DNA of 18,565 nucleotides from JAJPJX01 sp964568355 (GCA_964568355.1 CAZMRK010000022.1:1-18565), one strand, 5' to 3'; counted from the first letter of the stretch, positions 1 to 9,284 are shown. Numbers and translations are program-made. The notes: generated by a model from the sequence alone, not told the origin.

Positions 1-188
1 CGCGAGAGTTTCGCTGAACTGCGGATCAGGTCCAGGTGCGCGGCGATTTTCGCGGCGGCCTGCTCACCGTGCTGGCGTCCCAATTCGCGGTGAGTCCCCT
101 TGGCGGTGTAGAACGGATAGCGGGTCTCGCCGGCCAACAAGCTGCTTGCCGCCAAACCACAGAACGTTCTTCGATTGAGCAGGGTCAT
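1..188 (-). CDS. Probable C45-type acyltransferase/hydrolase, N-terminal part only
   Basis: Only the first 62 codons are in the window; the gene runs off the left edge. The start is the ATG at 188-186, whose ATGA overlaps the stop of the upstream metallohydrolase gene by 4 bp, so the two are very likely translationally coupled. The protein begins with a twin-arginine-like leader (NRRTFCGLAA), which suggests export. After it comes the motif KGTHRELGRQHGEQAA, which resembles the N-terminal signature of the acyl-CoA:6-aminopenicillanate acyltransferase / peptidase C45 family. Those proteins are Ntn-hydrolases that self-cleave at an internal Cys; that residue lies outside the window and cannot be checked. 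The family call rests on this short motif and the leader alone. Context suggests amide or peptide hydrolysis downstream of TonB-dependent uptake. Confidence 0.6.
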   Translation of the reverse strand, partial: MTLLNRRTFCGLAASSLLAGETRYPFYTAKGTHRELGRQHGEQAAAKIAAHLDLIRSSAKLS

Positions 189-2728
189 CGCCCGGCCTCC
201 TGGAGGCGCGCCTGATAGACGCGCGCCGCTTCGTTCAATTGTGCCTCAACATGCTGATGTTCGGCAGGGGTACGCCATAGGGAAGGGCTCGAAATCTGCC
301 CGCGCAGTTTCTCGATCCATTGCAGGAAGTACCGGGCGGATTCGGCATTACGAATCTTTTGTGAGCCGGTGTAGACCCGGACGCAGTTAGTGATGGCCTG
401 GGAGTAGGCCTGTGGGGGAGCCGGTGGAAGCTCGTCGGCCTCTACCACCAAGCCGAACCAACTGCTGGCGGTCACGTGAATCTTCTTCGAAAAAACGGCG
501 TGGTGTGGATCGGCGCCGGCGGGAATCTCCCAGAGCGGTATCCCGCTCTGGTGCACCAGGATCTTGCGGATGGGGGTGTTCGACCAGACCGAGCCTTCGA
601 TGGAGACCTCGCCGCCCGAGGCCGGCAGGTCGATGCGCTCGCCCGGAATTTTGCCGTTCACCGAGAACTGGACCACGGGGCCGCTGCTCAGGAAGGTATG
701 CCCTTTGCGGATGGCATCCACCCAGGCAGGCACGCTGAACTCCTTGCCGAGATAAGCGAAAGTCCGGATGATGCCGATGGGCCGGTTGTCCTGCATGTTG
801 GCCAGCGAATCCTCGCCGCCTACCGGCGTAATTGGGAAATCATTGTTCCAGGCGTGGTGCAAAGGAATGAGAGAACCGCGCGAAGCCGCCGACCATTCCA
901 GCGCGTCGACCGTGCCGAGAGCGACGTCCACAGCGAAGGCCTTGGCGCCGCCCAGACCTCCCGCCAGGGGATCCGATTCGCCGCCGAAGGCGTGGACATA
1001 GCCGGTGGCGGCACCTTGCTCGCGAGCTTTGCGAAACAGATCGGTATTGCTGGGATAGAGGCTGTCGATGGCCGTACCCTCGTAGCCAGTGACGAAGGGC
1101 GAAATCAGGTGATCGCGAAGGCCGATGTAGAAAGTATGACCCCAAAAGGGCGGCCGGTTTTCCTCGCCGAACAGGAGCAGCAGTTTCTCCGCCGGATTGG
1201 AGGCCGGATGAGGATGATTGCCGGGCGTGAAATATTGCCAATCGAAAACGCGGTTGTCTTTATTCGCGACCAGCGAACTGATGATGTGCATGCCCTGCGC
1301 GCGGGCGATCAGCATCAGATCTTCCGGGCGATTGTGCAGGTTGCCACCATAGTTCATGTGAACGTGCGTGGATCCGTTGTACCATCCCATGCGGCTGAGA
1401 TCGACCCGGTGGCGCAGGCGCAAGGTCACTTCGGCGGTCTCACCCGCTTTGGCGTCGATCTCGGCGCGAGCCGGCTCGTATTCGAAGCCCTTAGTCGCTT
1501 CGATCACGGTGCGGCTGGGTGGAATCTCCACCGTGTAGCTGCCGGCCGTATAGAAGACGCGCTTGAGGCCGGTAGCAAGGCGGGCATTGAAGACATAGGC
1601 GGTGGATGGCGCGTAGAGCTTGCCGTCCGAGGCCTCGCCGGAGATGCGGGCGGGAATCGGCCGTCCGGATTCGCTGTCGAGCACGGTCACGCGCAGGCCG
1701 GCAACGGGATTTTTCCAGTGGCGCTGGCGCAGGTCGAGCCGCCGGCGGCCTCCTCCGTTCACTTCCAGTACGTAGAGTTCCAGCAGGCCGCGCTGGTTGG
1801 AGAGAAACGCGATGGATTCTCCATCCGGCGACCAGCGCGGATGGAAATCGTCGAAGTCTCCGAAAGTGAGCTTGTAGGGGTGGCCTCCGGATATAGGCAG
1901 CACATAGAGATGGTTGAACTGATCGGCGGCGCCTCCGCTGGAGGAATAGACCAAGCGTTTGCCGTCGGGTGCCACATCAGGCCGCGTGCGATAGAGGGAC
2001 TGCTCCTGAAGGATCGGGCGGCCCGCGGCCATGGCATCCGGCGCCACCGGGACGCGCCAGAGATCGCCGGAGCCGAGCGGCACGTTGCGGTTGGAGACCA
2101 GCAGCAGTTCCTGTCCGTTCTTGAGCCAGGCCGGTTCAATATGGATGTCCCATTCGCTGAAATAAGAGCGGGCATGGCCGAAGCTATGATCACGCGTGAG
2201 AGCTACCTCGCTGCCGGACCAGTCGCCGTTGTGAATCGGCCGAACGAAGATGTGGAGATTGCCGTTGGACCGCGTGGAAACGTATACCAGCTTGCTTCCA
2301 TCCGGCGAGAAGGCCGGATCGACGTAAACCTGGTCGTCGTGCGTCAGCGCCCGCGTGGCCCCGGTGGCAACGTTCAGGATTTCGAGCTGAATGGACCGCC
2401 AATTGTCGTCGGCGGTATAGACGATCCACTGGCCGTCCGGTGACCAGGCGGGGGAAGAGTGCAGTTTGCGATCATGCGTGAGTTCGAACGCTTCGCCGGT
2501 GTGGGCATCCACCTTCCAGATGGAACCGTACAGCGAAACGGCGATCCACTTGCCGTCCGGCGACCAGGCGGGCCACCACGGCGTGGTCGTAGACGAGTGA
2601 GAAAGGTAGTAGCTGGCGAGATAGTTGCTGCGGTATTTGACGGCCGGGTATTCCGTGCCCTGAGCGGCGGCTGGGAGCGCTGTTAGAAGGGGCAGCAGAA
2701 GAGACAGGAGCAAGTGGCGATTCCACAT
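185..2728 (-). CDS. Exported TolB-like beta-propeller fused to a CehA/McbA-like PHP metallohydrolase
   Basis: This is an 847-aa exported enzyme. Residues 1-22 form a signal peptide ending in AAAQG. Residues 50-330 carry TolB/WD40-like PD40 repeats, seen as PAWSPDG (53 and 93), PAFSPDG (138), VAPDG (252) and PRWSPDG (297). A beta-sandwich linker resembling a carboxypeptidase-regulatory fold spans about 340-440. A PHP/amidohydrolase-like domain follows, with STHVHMNYGG at 453 (metal-ligand type His455 and His457), GEEN at 521, YVHAFGG at 577, HHAWNND at 624 and GGEDS at 638, ending in a GHTFLSSGP motif typical of CehA/McbA-type metallohydrolases. These enzymes hydrolyse carbamates, amides or phosphoesters; the substrate here is unknown. 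The gene follows the TonB receptor by 43 bp and overlaps the C45-like gene, so a three-gene operon is likely. No strong Shine-Dalgarno is visible before the ATG. Confidence 0.85.
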   Translation of the reverse strand: MWNRHLLLSLLLPLLTALPAAAQGTEYPAVKYRSNYLASYYLSHSSTTTPWWPAWSPDGKWIAVSLYGSIWKVDAHTGEAFELTHDRKLHSSPAWSPDGQWIVYTADDNWRSIQLEILNVATGATRALTHDDQVYVDPAFSPDGSKLVYVSTRSNGNLHIFVRPIHNGDWSGSEVALTRDHSFGHARSYFSEWDIHIEPAWLKNGQELLLVSNRNVPLGSGDLWRVPVAPDAMAAGRPILQEQSLYRTRPDVAPDGKRLVYSSSGGAADQFNHLYVLPISGGHPYKLTFGDFDDFHPRWSPDGESIAFLSNQRGLLELYVLEVNGGGRRRLDLRQRHWKNPVAGLRVTVLDSESGRPIPARISGEASDGKLYAPSTAYVFNARLATGLKRVFYTAGSYTVEIPPSRTVIEATKGFEYEPARAEIDAKAGETAEVTLRLRHRVDLSRMGWYNGSTHVHMNYGGNLHNRPEDLMLIARAQGMHIISSLVANKDNRVFDWQYFTPGNHPHPASNPAEKLLLLFGEENRPPFWGHTFYIGLRDHLISPFVTGYEGTAIDSLYPSNTDLFRKAREQGAATGYVHAFGGESDPLAGGLGGAKAFAVDVALGTVDALEWSAASRGSLIPLHHAWNNDFPITPVGGEDSLANMQDNRPIGIIRTFAYLGKEFSVPAWVDAIRKGHTFLSSGPVVQFSVNGKIPGERIDLPASGGEVSIEGSVWSNTPIRKILVHQSGIPLWEIPAGADPHHAVFSKKIHVTASSWFGLVVEADELPPAPPQAYSQAITNCVRVYTGSQKIRNAESARYFLQWIEKLRGQISSPSLWRTPAEHQHVEAQLNEAARVYQARLQEAGR

Positions 2729-2753
2729 GGCGTTCAGTTCGGTCGAATCCCTT

Positions 2754-2770
2754 TAGGTGAAGCTTACCTA
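2754..2770. repeat. Inverted repeat between TonB receptor and metallohydrolase genes
   Basis: The 17-bp sequence has arms TAGGT and ACCTA around GAAGCTT, and AAGCTT is itself a palindrome. It fills much of the 43-bp gap between two co-directional genes. It could be a weak processing hairpin or a protein-binding site. There is no T-run, so it is not an obvious terminator. Confidence 0.35.
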
Positions 2771-2771
2771 G

Positions 2772-5700
2772 TCAGAAGGATACCTTTAAACCGAACTGAA
2801 TGATGCGCATGGCCCCGCGCAGAGATTGAATTTCACCCATGCGCGGAGCGTCCGGAGTGACTGAGGTTGTGCTGACAAAGCCGATATTGTTGGGAGCGCC
2901 GAAATAAGGCGTGTTGAAAGCATTGAAGAACTCGGTCCGGAACTGGGCTTTGACCCGTTCGGTGACGGCGAAGTTCTTGGCGATGGAGCCGTCCAGGTTG
3001 CGCTGCCCCGGGGAAACAAGAATATTGCGGCCGGCGCTGCCGTAATGGCAAAGGTCGGGCCGGTCGGGATTGTTACAGGTGACGCGCTGAAAAGCCAAGG
3101 GGTCAAACCAGAGCTGGCGTGAAGGATCGGAGAGACGTCCGTCGCGGAGACGATCGGGACGAATGGGTGAACCGTCGCCGCCCGTATTGAGATCGTTGCC
3201 GCCGACTGTAGGCGTGAACGGAAAGCCGGTACGCAGCGAAATGATGCCATTAGTCTGCCAGCCTTTCAGGAAGACGGCGGGAACTCCGTGCAGGCTTTTG
3301 CCGAAAGGAATCTCCCAGACAAAGTGAATGACGGCGTTGTGGGTGATATCAAAGGCCGTACGGCCGCGGGAACCGGCACGATCGTTGGCCACCTGACGGA
3401 AGGCACTCTCGTTGCCGCCATCCTCGCCATCGCCCAGGGCTTTACTGTAGGTGTAGGAAAGCCCCACCGCAACTCCGCGGGAGAAGCGCCGTTCCAGGCG
3501 GGTCTGGAGGGCATGATAGTGCTGGTTCGAGCCGGAATCAAAAGGTGTGATGCTACCCAGAGTCTGGATACCTAGCTCCGGCGTGGCGGGATCGTAGAAA
3601 CTCTGGTAGGGGCGGCGCGCCTGGAAATTGGTGTCTGGTGAAGGTAGTGCCGAATTGAAGTTCTCGTAGGAGTTGGCCGAGTGCGTGGTCTTGCTGCCCA
3701 CATAGCCGACGTTGGCCACCAAGGCGCCTGGCAACTCCCGCTGGATATCGAAGCTCCACTGCCACACGTCGCGCTCCTTGCGGTCGGGGAAGACCATGTA
3801 AAGCGCCTGTGGCCTCAGCGTGATGCCGGTGCCGAAGGGCTGCTGATTAGTAAGAATCTGCGATCCTGTGCGGAACTTGCGGGTTGGAGAACTATAGGTC
3901 TGCCCGTAAAGATCGATGGGGATCGAGCCGGCAGGATCGGTAACGGCATTGTACTGATAGTTTCCGGAAATAGGCGGCACCAGATTCATGGTGCTGATCT
4001 GAACAAAGTGTTGCGGGCTGGTGAAGCGTCCGGCGCCAGTGCGGATCACCCACTTCGAAGTCGGCCGATAGGCGATGCCCAGGCGCGGCTGCTTATATCC
4101 GGAGGCCTGCTCCCAGATTTTACCTTTCGCCTGTTCGCTGCGAGGAGTGGGGAACAACGTCGGAATCTGCTGCCCGGCAGCGGTAGTGTAGGTCTGGACG
4201 AAGCTTAAGGTGCGGACCTGGCCCAGCAGATCGTAGGGATTGCCGAGATAATCGAAGCGGAAGCCGGCGCTGATCGTGAGATTGGAGGTGACCTTCCAGT
4301 CGTCGGTCACGTAGAGACCAAAGCGGCGGGAACGCATATTGACGGCGGGGTAGCCTTGGGGGGTCTGGCTCCGGTCGGGATAGCCGAGCAGAAAGGAAGC
4401 GAAATCGTAGCCGCTTTCGTTGGCGTTATAAGAGAGCGTGCCCTGCGTAAGGTTGGCTGCACGGCGGTTCATGGCAGCATAGACATAGGCCCCGCCGAAC
4501 TTGAAGGCGTGCTTGCCGCGAATCACGGACAGATTTTCGTAGAACTGGTAGCTATAGGTATCATCGGTTCGGCCCTGTTGGTCGCCCATTGTAAAACCGA
4601 TGTTGGGAACGCCCGCTTCGACCGGCGTGAGCTTGCGATTGCCATCGCCGACGACGCGCCACTGTCCGATGCCGAGTGAGTCTACGTCGAAGTCGGTATT
4701 GGAACGCGGATTCACGAAGTTGTCTCCCCAGTTGTTGATGCCGAAACGAAATTCGCTGAGCACGTTCTGGCCGAAGGTGTGGATCCAGCCGCTGGCGACG
4801 TTGTAAGCCTCCGAAACGCGGAACTGGGGGAAGTTGGGATTGATCTGATTGATGGTCTGCTGGGAAGATTGCAGCGCTACGCGGCCGTAGAGTTTGTCGC
4901 GACTGGTGAGGTTGTGATCCAGACGTCCAAAGTACTGATTGGAATCGATTGGGATGCCTACGTTCCGCTGCGCCGTGTAATCGAGCACGTCCGCCTGCTG
5001 GAAGTCCGGCTGCGGCAGAAACTTTGAAATCATGTTCTGGGCGCCAGGGTCAAGTCGTGTGCGGGGAATGATATTGCCCGGAAACGGCAAGCCGGTCATG
5101 GGATCGAAAATGGCGATGGGCGCACGGTATGGCCGTCCAGTGTTGGAATTGACGGCGGGAGTAAGCAGCGCAGAGAAATCTCCGTTGCGGAAATTCTGGT
5201 TCGGCCAGAAGGCAGTCTGTACTTGTTCGGAGATTTCGCGACGGCCTTCGAAATTGAAGGACCAAAAGGTTCGGTTGCGGATAGCTGGGCCTCCGATGAA
5301 CGTTCCGAACTGATTGCGGCGGAGGCGATTCTTCTTCAGCTTGTTGGCGGTCGTGGGGACTTGAAAATTGAGAAAGTAGCTTTTGGCGTCGAGAGCGTCG
5401 TTGCGGAGAAATTCGAATAGCGCGGCATGCAACTGGTTGGTTCCGGATTTGAGCGAGACTTCGACACGCGCGCCGGAGCTGAATCCGAACTCGGCGGAGT
5501 ACGAACCCGTCTGCACTTTGAACTCCTCAATGGCATCGATCGATGGCGTGAAGCTGGTGATGTTATAGAGCGGAGTGATGGCTTCGATGCCGTCGAGAGT
5601 AACGCTCTGGTGCACCTCGCGCTGACCGTTCGCAATAACCGACATGCCCTCACCGGGAATGGGGAAGCCGCTCTGGCCGTCTCCGAGACCACTGCGGCTA

Positions 5701-6218
5701 CCGTATTGGACGCCGGGCACCATGACGGCAAGCTGGATCATATTGCGGCCGTTCAAGGGGAGATCGGCCACGCGTTTGTTATCGATGACCTGACCGACCG
5801 CAGCATTTTCGGTCTGGAGCGCGGCGGCGGAGGCGGTGACTTCAACAGTTTCACTGACCGAACCCAGATCGAGGACGAAATTGACGCGCGCTTTCTGTTG
5901 TGTTTCCACTTTGAGACCAGTTACGGTTTTGGAGCGAAAGCCGGTCTTGTCGCAATGAACTGTGTATTCTCCGATTTCGACCAGCGGAAAGGTATATTCG
6001 CCGGCGCTGTTGGTGGTGCGCGTAAAGACCTCGCCGGTGGCGATGCGAGTGATCTTCACCGCGGCGCCCTCAATGGTGGCTCCGGTAGCATCCGTAACCA
6101 GGCCGAGAATTTCGGTGCCGGTGGTTTGTGAAAAAGCAGCGGCAGCCAGGGCGAAAAAGACAACCAGAGCAGCCCGGGATCGGCGCGATCCTGAGAAACG
6201 TGGGAGCATTGCGAGCAT
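2772..6218 (-). CDS. TonB-dependent receptor with N-terminal carboxypeptidase-regulatory-like domain (Oar-like)
   Basis: This 1148-aa outer-membrane protein has the organisation common in Acidobacteriota. A signal peptide ends near AAAAFSQ (about residue 31). A CarboxypepD_reg-like beta-sandwich covers about 35-120 (ILGLVTDATGATIEGA, then AGEYTFPLVEIGEYTV). A plug domain follows from about 135 (VADLPLNGRN, MIQLAVMVPGV). A long beta-barrel then runs to the C-terminal residue F (QFGLKVSF), the usual outer-membrane insertion signal. These proteins import large substrates using the proton-motive force through TonB/ExbBD, but the substrate cannot be read from sequence. The start ATG at 6218 is preceded by GAGGGG with 8-nt spacing, which supports it over the second ATG three codons later. 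The gene leads a probable operon with the metallohydrolase and the C45-like hydrolase. A candidate promoter lies at 6309-6338. Confidence 0.93.
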   Translation of the reverse strand: MLAMLPRFSGSRRSRAALVVFFALAAAAFSQTTGTEILGLVTDATGATIEGAAVKITRIATGEVFTRTTNSAGEYTFPLVEIGEYTVHCDKTGFRSKTVTGLKVETQQKARVNFVLDLGSVSETVEVTASAAALQTENAAVGQVIDNKRVADLPLNGRNMIQLAVMVPGVQYGSRSGLGDGQSGFPIPGEGMSVIANGQREVHQSVTLDGIEAITPLYNITSFTPSIDAIEEFKVQTGSYSAEFGFSSGARVEVSLKSGTNQLHAALFEFLRNDALDAKSYFLNFQVPTTANKLKKNRLRRNQFGTFIGGPAIRNRTFWSFNFEGRREISEQVQTAFWPNQNFRNGDFSALLTPAVNSNTGRPYRAPIAIFDPMTGLPFPGNIIPRTRLDPGAQNMISKFLPQPDFQQADVLDYTAQRNVGIPIDSNQYFGRLDHNLTSRDKLYGRVALQSSQQTINQINPNFPQFRVSEAYNVASGWIHTFGQNVLSEFRFGINNWGDNFVNPRSNTDFDVDSLGIGQWRVVGDGNRKLTPVEAGVPNIGFTMGDQQGRTDDTYSYQFYENLSVIRGKHAFKFGGAYVYAAMNRRAANLTQGTLSYNANESGYDFASFLLGYPDRSQTPQGYPAVNMRSRRFGLYVTDDWKVTSNLTISAGFRFDYLGNPYDLLGQVRTLSFVQTYTTAAGQQIPTLFPTPRSEQAKGKIWEQASGYKQPRLGIAYRPTSKWVIRTGAGRFTSPQHFVQISTMNLVPPISGNYQYNAVTDPAGSIPIDLYGQTYSSPTRKFRTGSQILTNQQPFGTGITLRPQALYMVFPDRKERDVWQWSFDIQRELPGALVANVGYVGSKTTHSANSYENFNSALPSPDTNFQARRPYQSFYDPATPELGIQTLGSITPFDSGSNQHYHALQTRLERRFSRGVAVGLSYTYSKALGDGEDGGNESAFRQVANDRAGSRGRTAFDITHNAVIHFVWEIPFGKSLHGVPAVFLKGWQTNGIISLRTGFPFTPTVGGNDLNTGGDGSPIRPDRLRDGRLSDPSRQLWFDPLAFQRVTCNNPDRPDLCHYGSAGRNILVSPGQRNLDGSIAKNFAVTERVKAQFRTEFFNAFNTPYFGAPNNIGFVSTTSVTPDAPRMGEIQSLRGAMRIIQFGLKVSF

Positions 6219-6308
6219 TTTTGTTACCCCTCTTGCCGGACTACGCAGTCCTGTAGCGATGGAATGTGATGGCGTGGGTTTCGAGACCGTATATCAGAGA
6301 ACTTGAGG

Positions 6309-6338
6309 ATTATATATATGGGAGATACCCAAGTGCAA
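6309..6338 (-). promoter_or_regulatory. Candidate sigma-70 promoter of the TonB receptor operon
   Basis: On the minus strand there is a perfect -10 box TATAAT (6314-6309). It is preceded by TTGCAC (6338-6333) with an 18-bp spacer. Transcription would start near 6302 and give a leader of about 84 nt before the ATG at 6218. The -35 box is only a partial match. Confidence 0.5.
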
Positions 6339-6385
6339 GAAAAAAACTGAACCCTGCCCGCGGGTGATATTCTGATTTCGAAGCT

Positions 6386-6655
6386 ATGAGCGCAGCGACG
6401 AAGAGAAAAGTATGGGCGCTGGCAATGAGCGCTTTGTATCTTGCGCTGATTGGCTTTGGGTCTATTCCGAACCCCTATTCCAAAGCAGCAGACCTTTTTC
6501 TGTTGGGATTGCCACTGGTTTATCTGATGACCCTATCGGTCATGCTGCTGTGGAACCGGGCGAGAAATGGTCACCCGCTGGAGAACGGGACGCTTCTCCA
6601 AAGGTGGTGGCGCTGGGTAACTGACAACTATCCGGTTTCTGATCGGCCTCGCTAG
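6386..6655 (+). CDS. Small membrane protein, unrecognised
   Basis: This is an 89-aa protein that I do not recognise. It has a short basic N-terminus (ATKRK), then two hydrophobic stretches at about residues 9-27 and 36-55. These are separated by a short polar turn (NPYSKA), giving a likely helical hairpin in the inner membrane. A Trp- and Arg-rich tail (QRWWRWV) follows. The reading frame is open from a good ATG, and codon use is plausible for the genome. The ribosome-binding site is weak, and no strong promoter was seen. It is transcribed opposite to both neighbours, divergent from the TonB receptor and convergent with the permease, whose stop is only 16 bp away. The hydrophobic pattern argues for a real gene, but this is the least certain of the complete coding sequences. 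Confidence 0.6.
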   Translation: MSAATKRKVWALAMSALYLALIGFGSIPNPYSKAADLFLLGLPLVYLMTLSVMLLWNRARNGHPLENGTLLQRWWRWVTDNYPVSDRPR

Positions 6656-6671
6656 CCCAATCAGCGCAGAC

Positions 6672-9284
6672 TCATTCATGGCGGAGAGCAGCCAGAGGAT
6701 CAATCCGCGACGCGCGCCGAGCCGGGAGATAACTGGCCAGAAAAGATACGGCCAGGAGAAACGGGGCGACGGTGGCAAATGTCAGCACATCGTGAGACGT
6801 AACTTCAAAAAGTAGACTGGCCAGCGAGGCGCCGGCAGCCCAGGATCCCACCAGCCCGACAGCGATTCCCAAAGCAGCCAGAGACATCGTCCGGCCGACT
6901 ACGAACCGGCGCACCCTCGCCGGGGTGGCGCCGAGCGCCATGCGAATGCCGATCTCCCGTGTCCGCTGGACTACCAGATAAGACATGACTCCATAGATGC
7001 CGAGTAGCGAAAGGAGAAGAGCGATCACCGCGAGCAGAAGCAAAAGCAGCGTCTGGAAACGTGGCCTCTGCAATTGAAGGTCGACCCGTTCTTCCATGGA
7101 TTGGATCTCAAGCGGCTGAGTCGGATTGAGCCTGCGAAGCTCCGCTCTCAGAAGCGGCCCGGCAAGACCAAGGTCGAGGGCTGTCCTCACGATCAGATAG
7201 GGCTGGATCTCAAAAGGAAACTGGCTGACCGGCCGCCAGAATTCCGGATGGGCTGGCTCGCGAAGGCCGGAGTTCTTGACATCGGCCACCACGCCCACGA
7301 TAGTTCTCCAGGGCCGCGCCCCGCCGCCATCGATATGTTTCTCCAACGGATCTTCGTTCGGGAAAAAACGGCGGACGAGGGCCTGATTTACGATAACAAC
7401 GAGGGGCGCCTCGACCGTATCGCGCTCGTTAAACGGCCGCCCGGAGAGCAGTTGCACACCGAGCGCAGAAAAATAGCCGGGAGTGACGGCTCGCCAGCCG
7501 GCCATAGAGGCGGGATCGCCCGCTTGCGGCGGCGCGTGGCCTTCCACGGTCAGCATGCCGGAGCCGCCGCTGGACGTCAACGGCAAAGCATCCGCTACCG
7601 CCACTGCACGGATTCCCGGCAGACGGCCAAGGCGCTCGATCGCTTCGTTATAAAAGGCAGCTTGGCGGCGGAGTTGGCCGGCCATCTCGTAGGGTGCATG
7701 GTAGGGAGTGACCAGCACATGCTCAGCATGGAAACCGGTCTGTACCCGCTCCAGATGCCACAGGCTGCGCGCCAGTAAACCGGCTGAGGTCAGCAGCACC
7801 AACGAGATACTTAATTGCAGGACGATCAAGCCATGGCTGGTCCATGATGAAGCAGTCAGGGTATTCGGATGAGCCGCACCATGAATGGACACCTGGCGGA
7901 GCTGAAGCGCGGGAGCAAGCCCAAACAGCAAGCCCGTGGCAAGAGAGATTCCCAGAGCGAATAACAGAACTCGCCCGTCGAGCGCAGCCTGGCCGAGGCG
8001 TGGAATACCCTCGGGAGCCAACGCGATCAGAAGTTTCAGCAGAAAGTAGCCGAGCAATGCACCGCCGAATCCGCCGGCGAGAGCAAGCACTGCGCTTTCG
8101 GTGAGCCACTGCCGGAAGAGGCGTAAGCGTCCGGCGCCGATGGCGAGCCGCACCGCAGTCTCTTGACGGCGCGCGGCAGCACGGGCCAGCAGCAGATTGG
8201 CAACATTTGCGCAGGCGATCAGCAGCACGGAAGCAACAGCAGCCAGGAGGACGAGAAACGCCGTACGAATGTCGCGTACCTGACGGTCCTGGAAGGATAC
8301 GAACGCGAGGGAGAGTCGTTTGCGATACTCGCCGACCGGTATCGTGTTGCGGAACGCTTCGAAGACAAGTTCAAGGCCGGCGCGTGCCTGCACCGCCGAA
8401 ATACCAGGTTTGAGGCGCCCTACAACGCGCAGGATGCGCGTGCCATGCTGCGCGATGTTCGCTTGCGTATCGTTGAGCGCCAGAGGCGTCAACACCCCAA
8501 CCTGGGCAAGGGTGGGGAATTCAAAGTCGCGAGGCAGAATGCCTAGAACGGTACGAACCTGGCCGCTGAGGATGATCGACCGCCCGACCAGAGCGGGATC
8601 ACCGCCGAAGCTCCGCTGCCAGACTCCCCAGGAGAGGAGGACGACGGGTGCGCCACCGGGCCGGTCCTCTTCCGCCCGAAAATTGCGCCCCATCACAGGG
8701 TGAATACGCAGCACGGGCAGAAAACTGGCCGTGACGCTCGTACAGGGAACTCGCACCGGCTCCTGTCCGGTAGTCAGTACGCAGTCACTGACCCCGGAGA
8801 AAGCAGCCATCTGTTCAAAAACCTTCTGCTGCTGGATCCACGAGGGATAGAGGACGCCGGTCAAAATCTCCTCCATCAGGCCACGAATGTTCATGCCGGT
8901 CCAATAAAGACGATTGGGATCCGGATAGGGCAGACTGCGGAACATGGCGCGATCCACAACCGAAAACACGGCCGTTGTCGCCCCAATACCGATGGCTAAA
9001 GCCAAAAGGGCTGCCAATGTAAAGGCAGGATTCCGGCGAAGGGCTCGGATGGCGTATCGCAGGTCTGCGACGAACGACTCCAGCCACGCGGAGACGTTCA
9101 CGGCGCGGGTTCGCTCCAGGGTCAGACCGAGATTGCCGAAAACGCGGCGTGCCTTTTCGCGAGCTTCGCTGGGAGGGATCCCGGCCGCAATGTACTGATC
9201 GGCGCGCATCTCCAGGTGGCAGCGCAGTTCTTCAGAGAGTTCGTCATCGGAAGGAGGACGGTGGAAGAATCGCGGAAGGCGCAT
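6672..9284 (-). CDS. ADOP-type MacB/FtsX-like ABC transporter permease
   Basis: This 870-aa membrane protein has the architecture of acidobacterial duplicated orphan permeases. The N-terminal segment (about 1-75) contains the family's conserved soluble region (DELSEELRCHLEMRADQYI, then AREKARRVFG). A first membrane helix at about 88-108 (FTLAALLALAIGIGATTAVF) leads into a MacB-like periplasmic domain. Two FtsX-type membrane domains are present, one at mid-protein (LLAAVASVLLIACANVANLL) and one at the C-terminus (MSYLVVQRTREIGIRMALGA to RRASRIDPLAAL). MacB-type proteins act as mechanotransmitters that need an ATPase; none is encoded next to it here. The PadR gene lies 7 bp upstream, and its stop TGA sits next to the GAGGA ribosome-binding site of this gene. 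The two genes almost certainly share one promoter and PadR control. The cargo is unknown. Confidence 0.93.
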   Translation of the reverse strand: MRLPRFFHRPPSDDELSEELRCHLEMRADQYIAAGIPPSEAREKARRVFGNLGLTLERTRAVNVSAWLESFVADLRYAIRALRRNPAFTLAALLALAIGIGATTAVFSVVDRAMFRSLPYPDPNRLYWTGMNIRGLMEEILTGVLYPSWIQQQKVFEQMAAFSGVSDCVLTTGQEPVRVPCTSVTASFLPVLRIHPVMGRNFRAEEDRPGGAPVVLLSWGVWQRSFGGDPALVGRSIILSGQVRTVLGILPRDFEFPTLAQVGVLTPLALNDTQANIAQHGTRILRVVGRLKPGISAVQARAGLELVFEAFRNTIPVGEYRKRLSLAFVSFQDRQVRDIRTAFLVLLAAVASVLLIACANVANLLLARAAARRQETAVRLAIGAGRLRLFRQWLTESAVLALAGGFGGALLGYFLLKLLIALAPEGIPRLGQAALDGRVLLFALGISLATGLLFGLAPALQLRQVSIHGAAHPNTLTASSWTSHGLIVLQLSISLVLLTSAGLLARSLWHLERVQTGFHAEHVLVTPYHAPYEMAGQLRRQAAFYNEAIERLGRLPGIRAVAVADALPLTSSGGSGMLTVEGHAPPQAGDPASMAGWRAVTPGYFSALGVQLLSGRPFNERDTVEAPLVVIVNQALVRRFFPNEDPLEKHIDGGGARPWRTIVGVVADVKNSGLREPAHPEFWRPVSQFPFEIQPYLIVRTALDLGLAGPLLRAELRRLNPTQPLEIQSMEERVDLQLQRPRFQTLLLLLLAVIALLLSLLGIYGVMSYLVVQRTREIGIRMALGATPARVRRFVVGRTMSLAALGIAVGLVGSWAAGASLASLLFEVTSHDVLTFATVAPFLLAVSFLASYLPARRASRIDPLAALRHE

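Noticed and set aside
476..2443. A 655-codon open frame on the plus strand, antisense to the metallohydrolase gene
   Set aside because: It lacks recognisable motifs, and the minus-strand frame has clear domains over the same interval. Long antisense frames are common in GC-rich genes.
5427..6131. A 234-codon plus-strand frame antisense to the TonB receptor
   Set aside because: It is a shadow of the receptor gene, with no recognisable domain and no ribosome-binding site that stands out.
6305..6320. TATATATAT tract as a simple repeat or origin-like element
   Set aside because: It is short and is better explained as the -10 region of the TonB receptor promoter.
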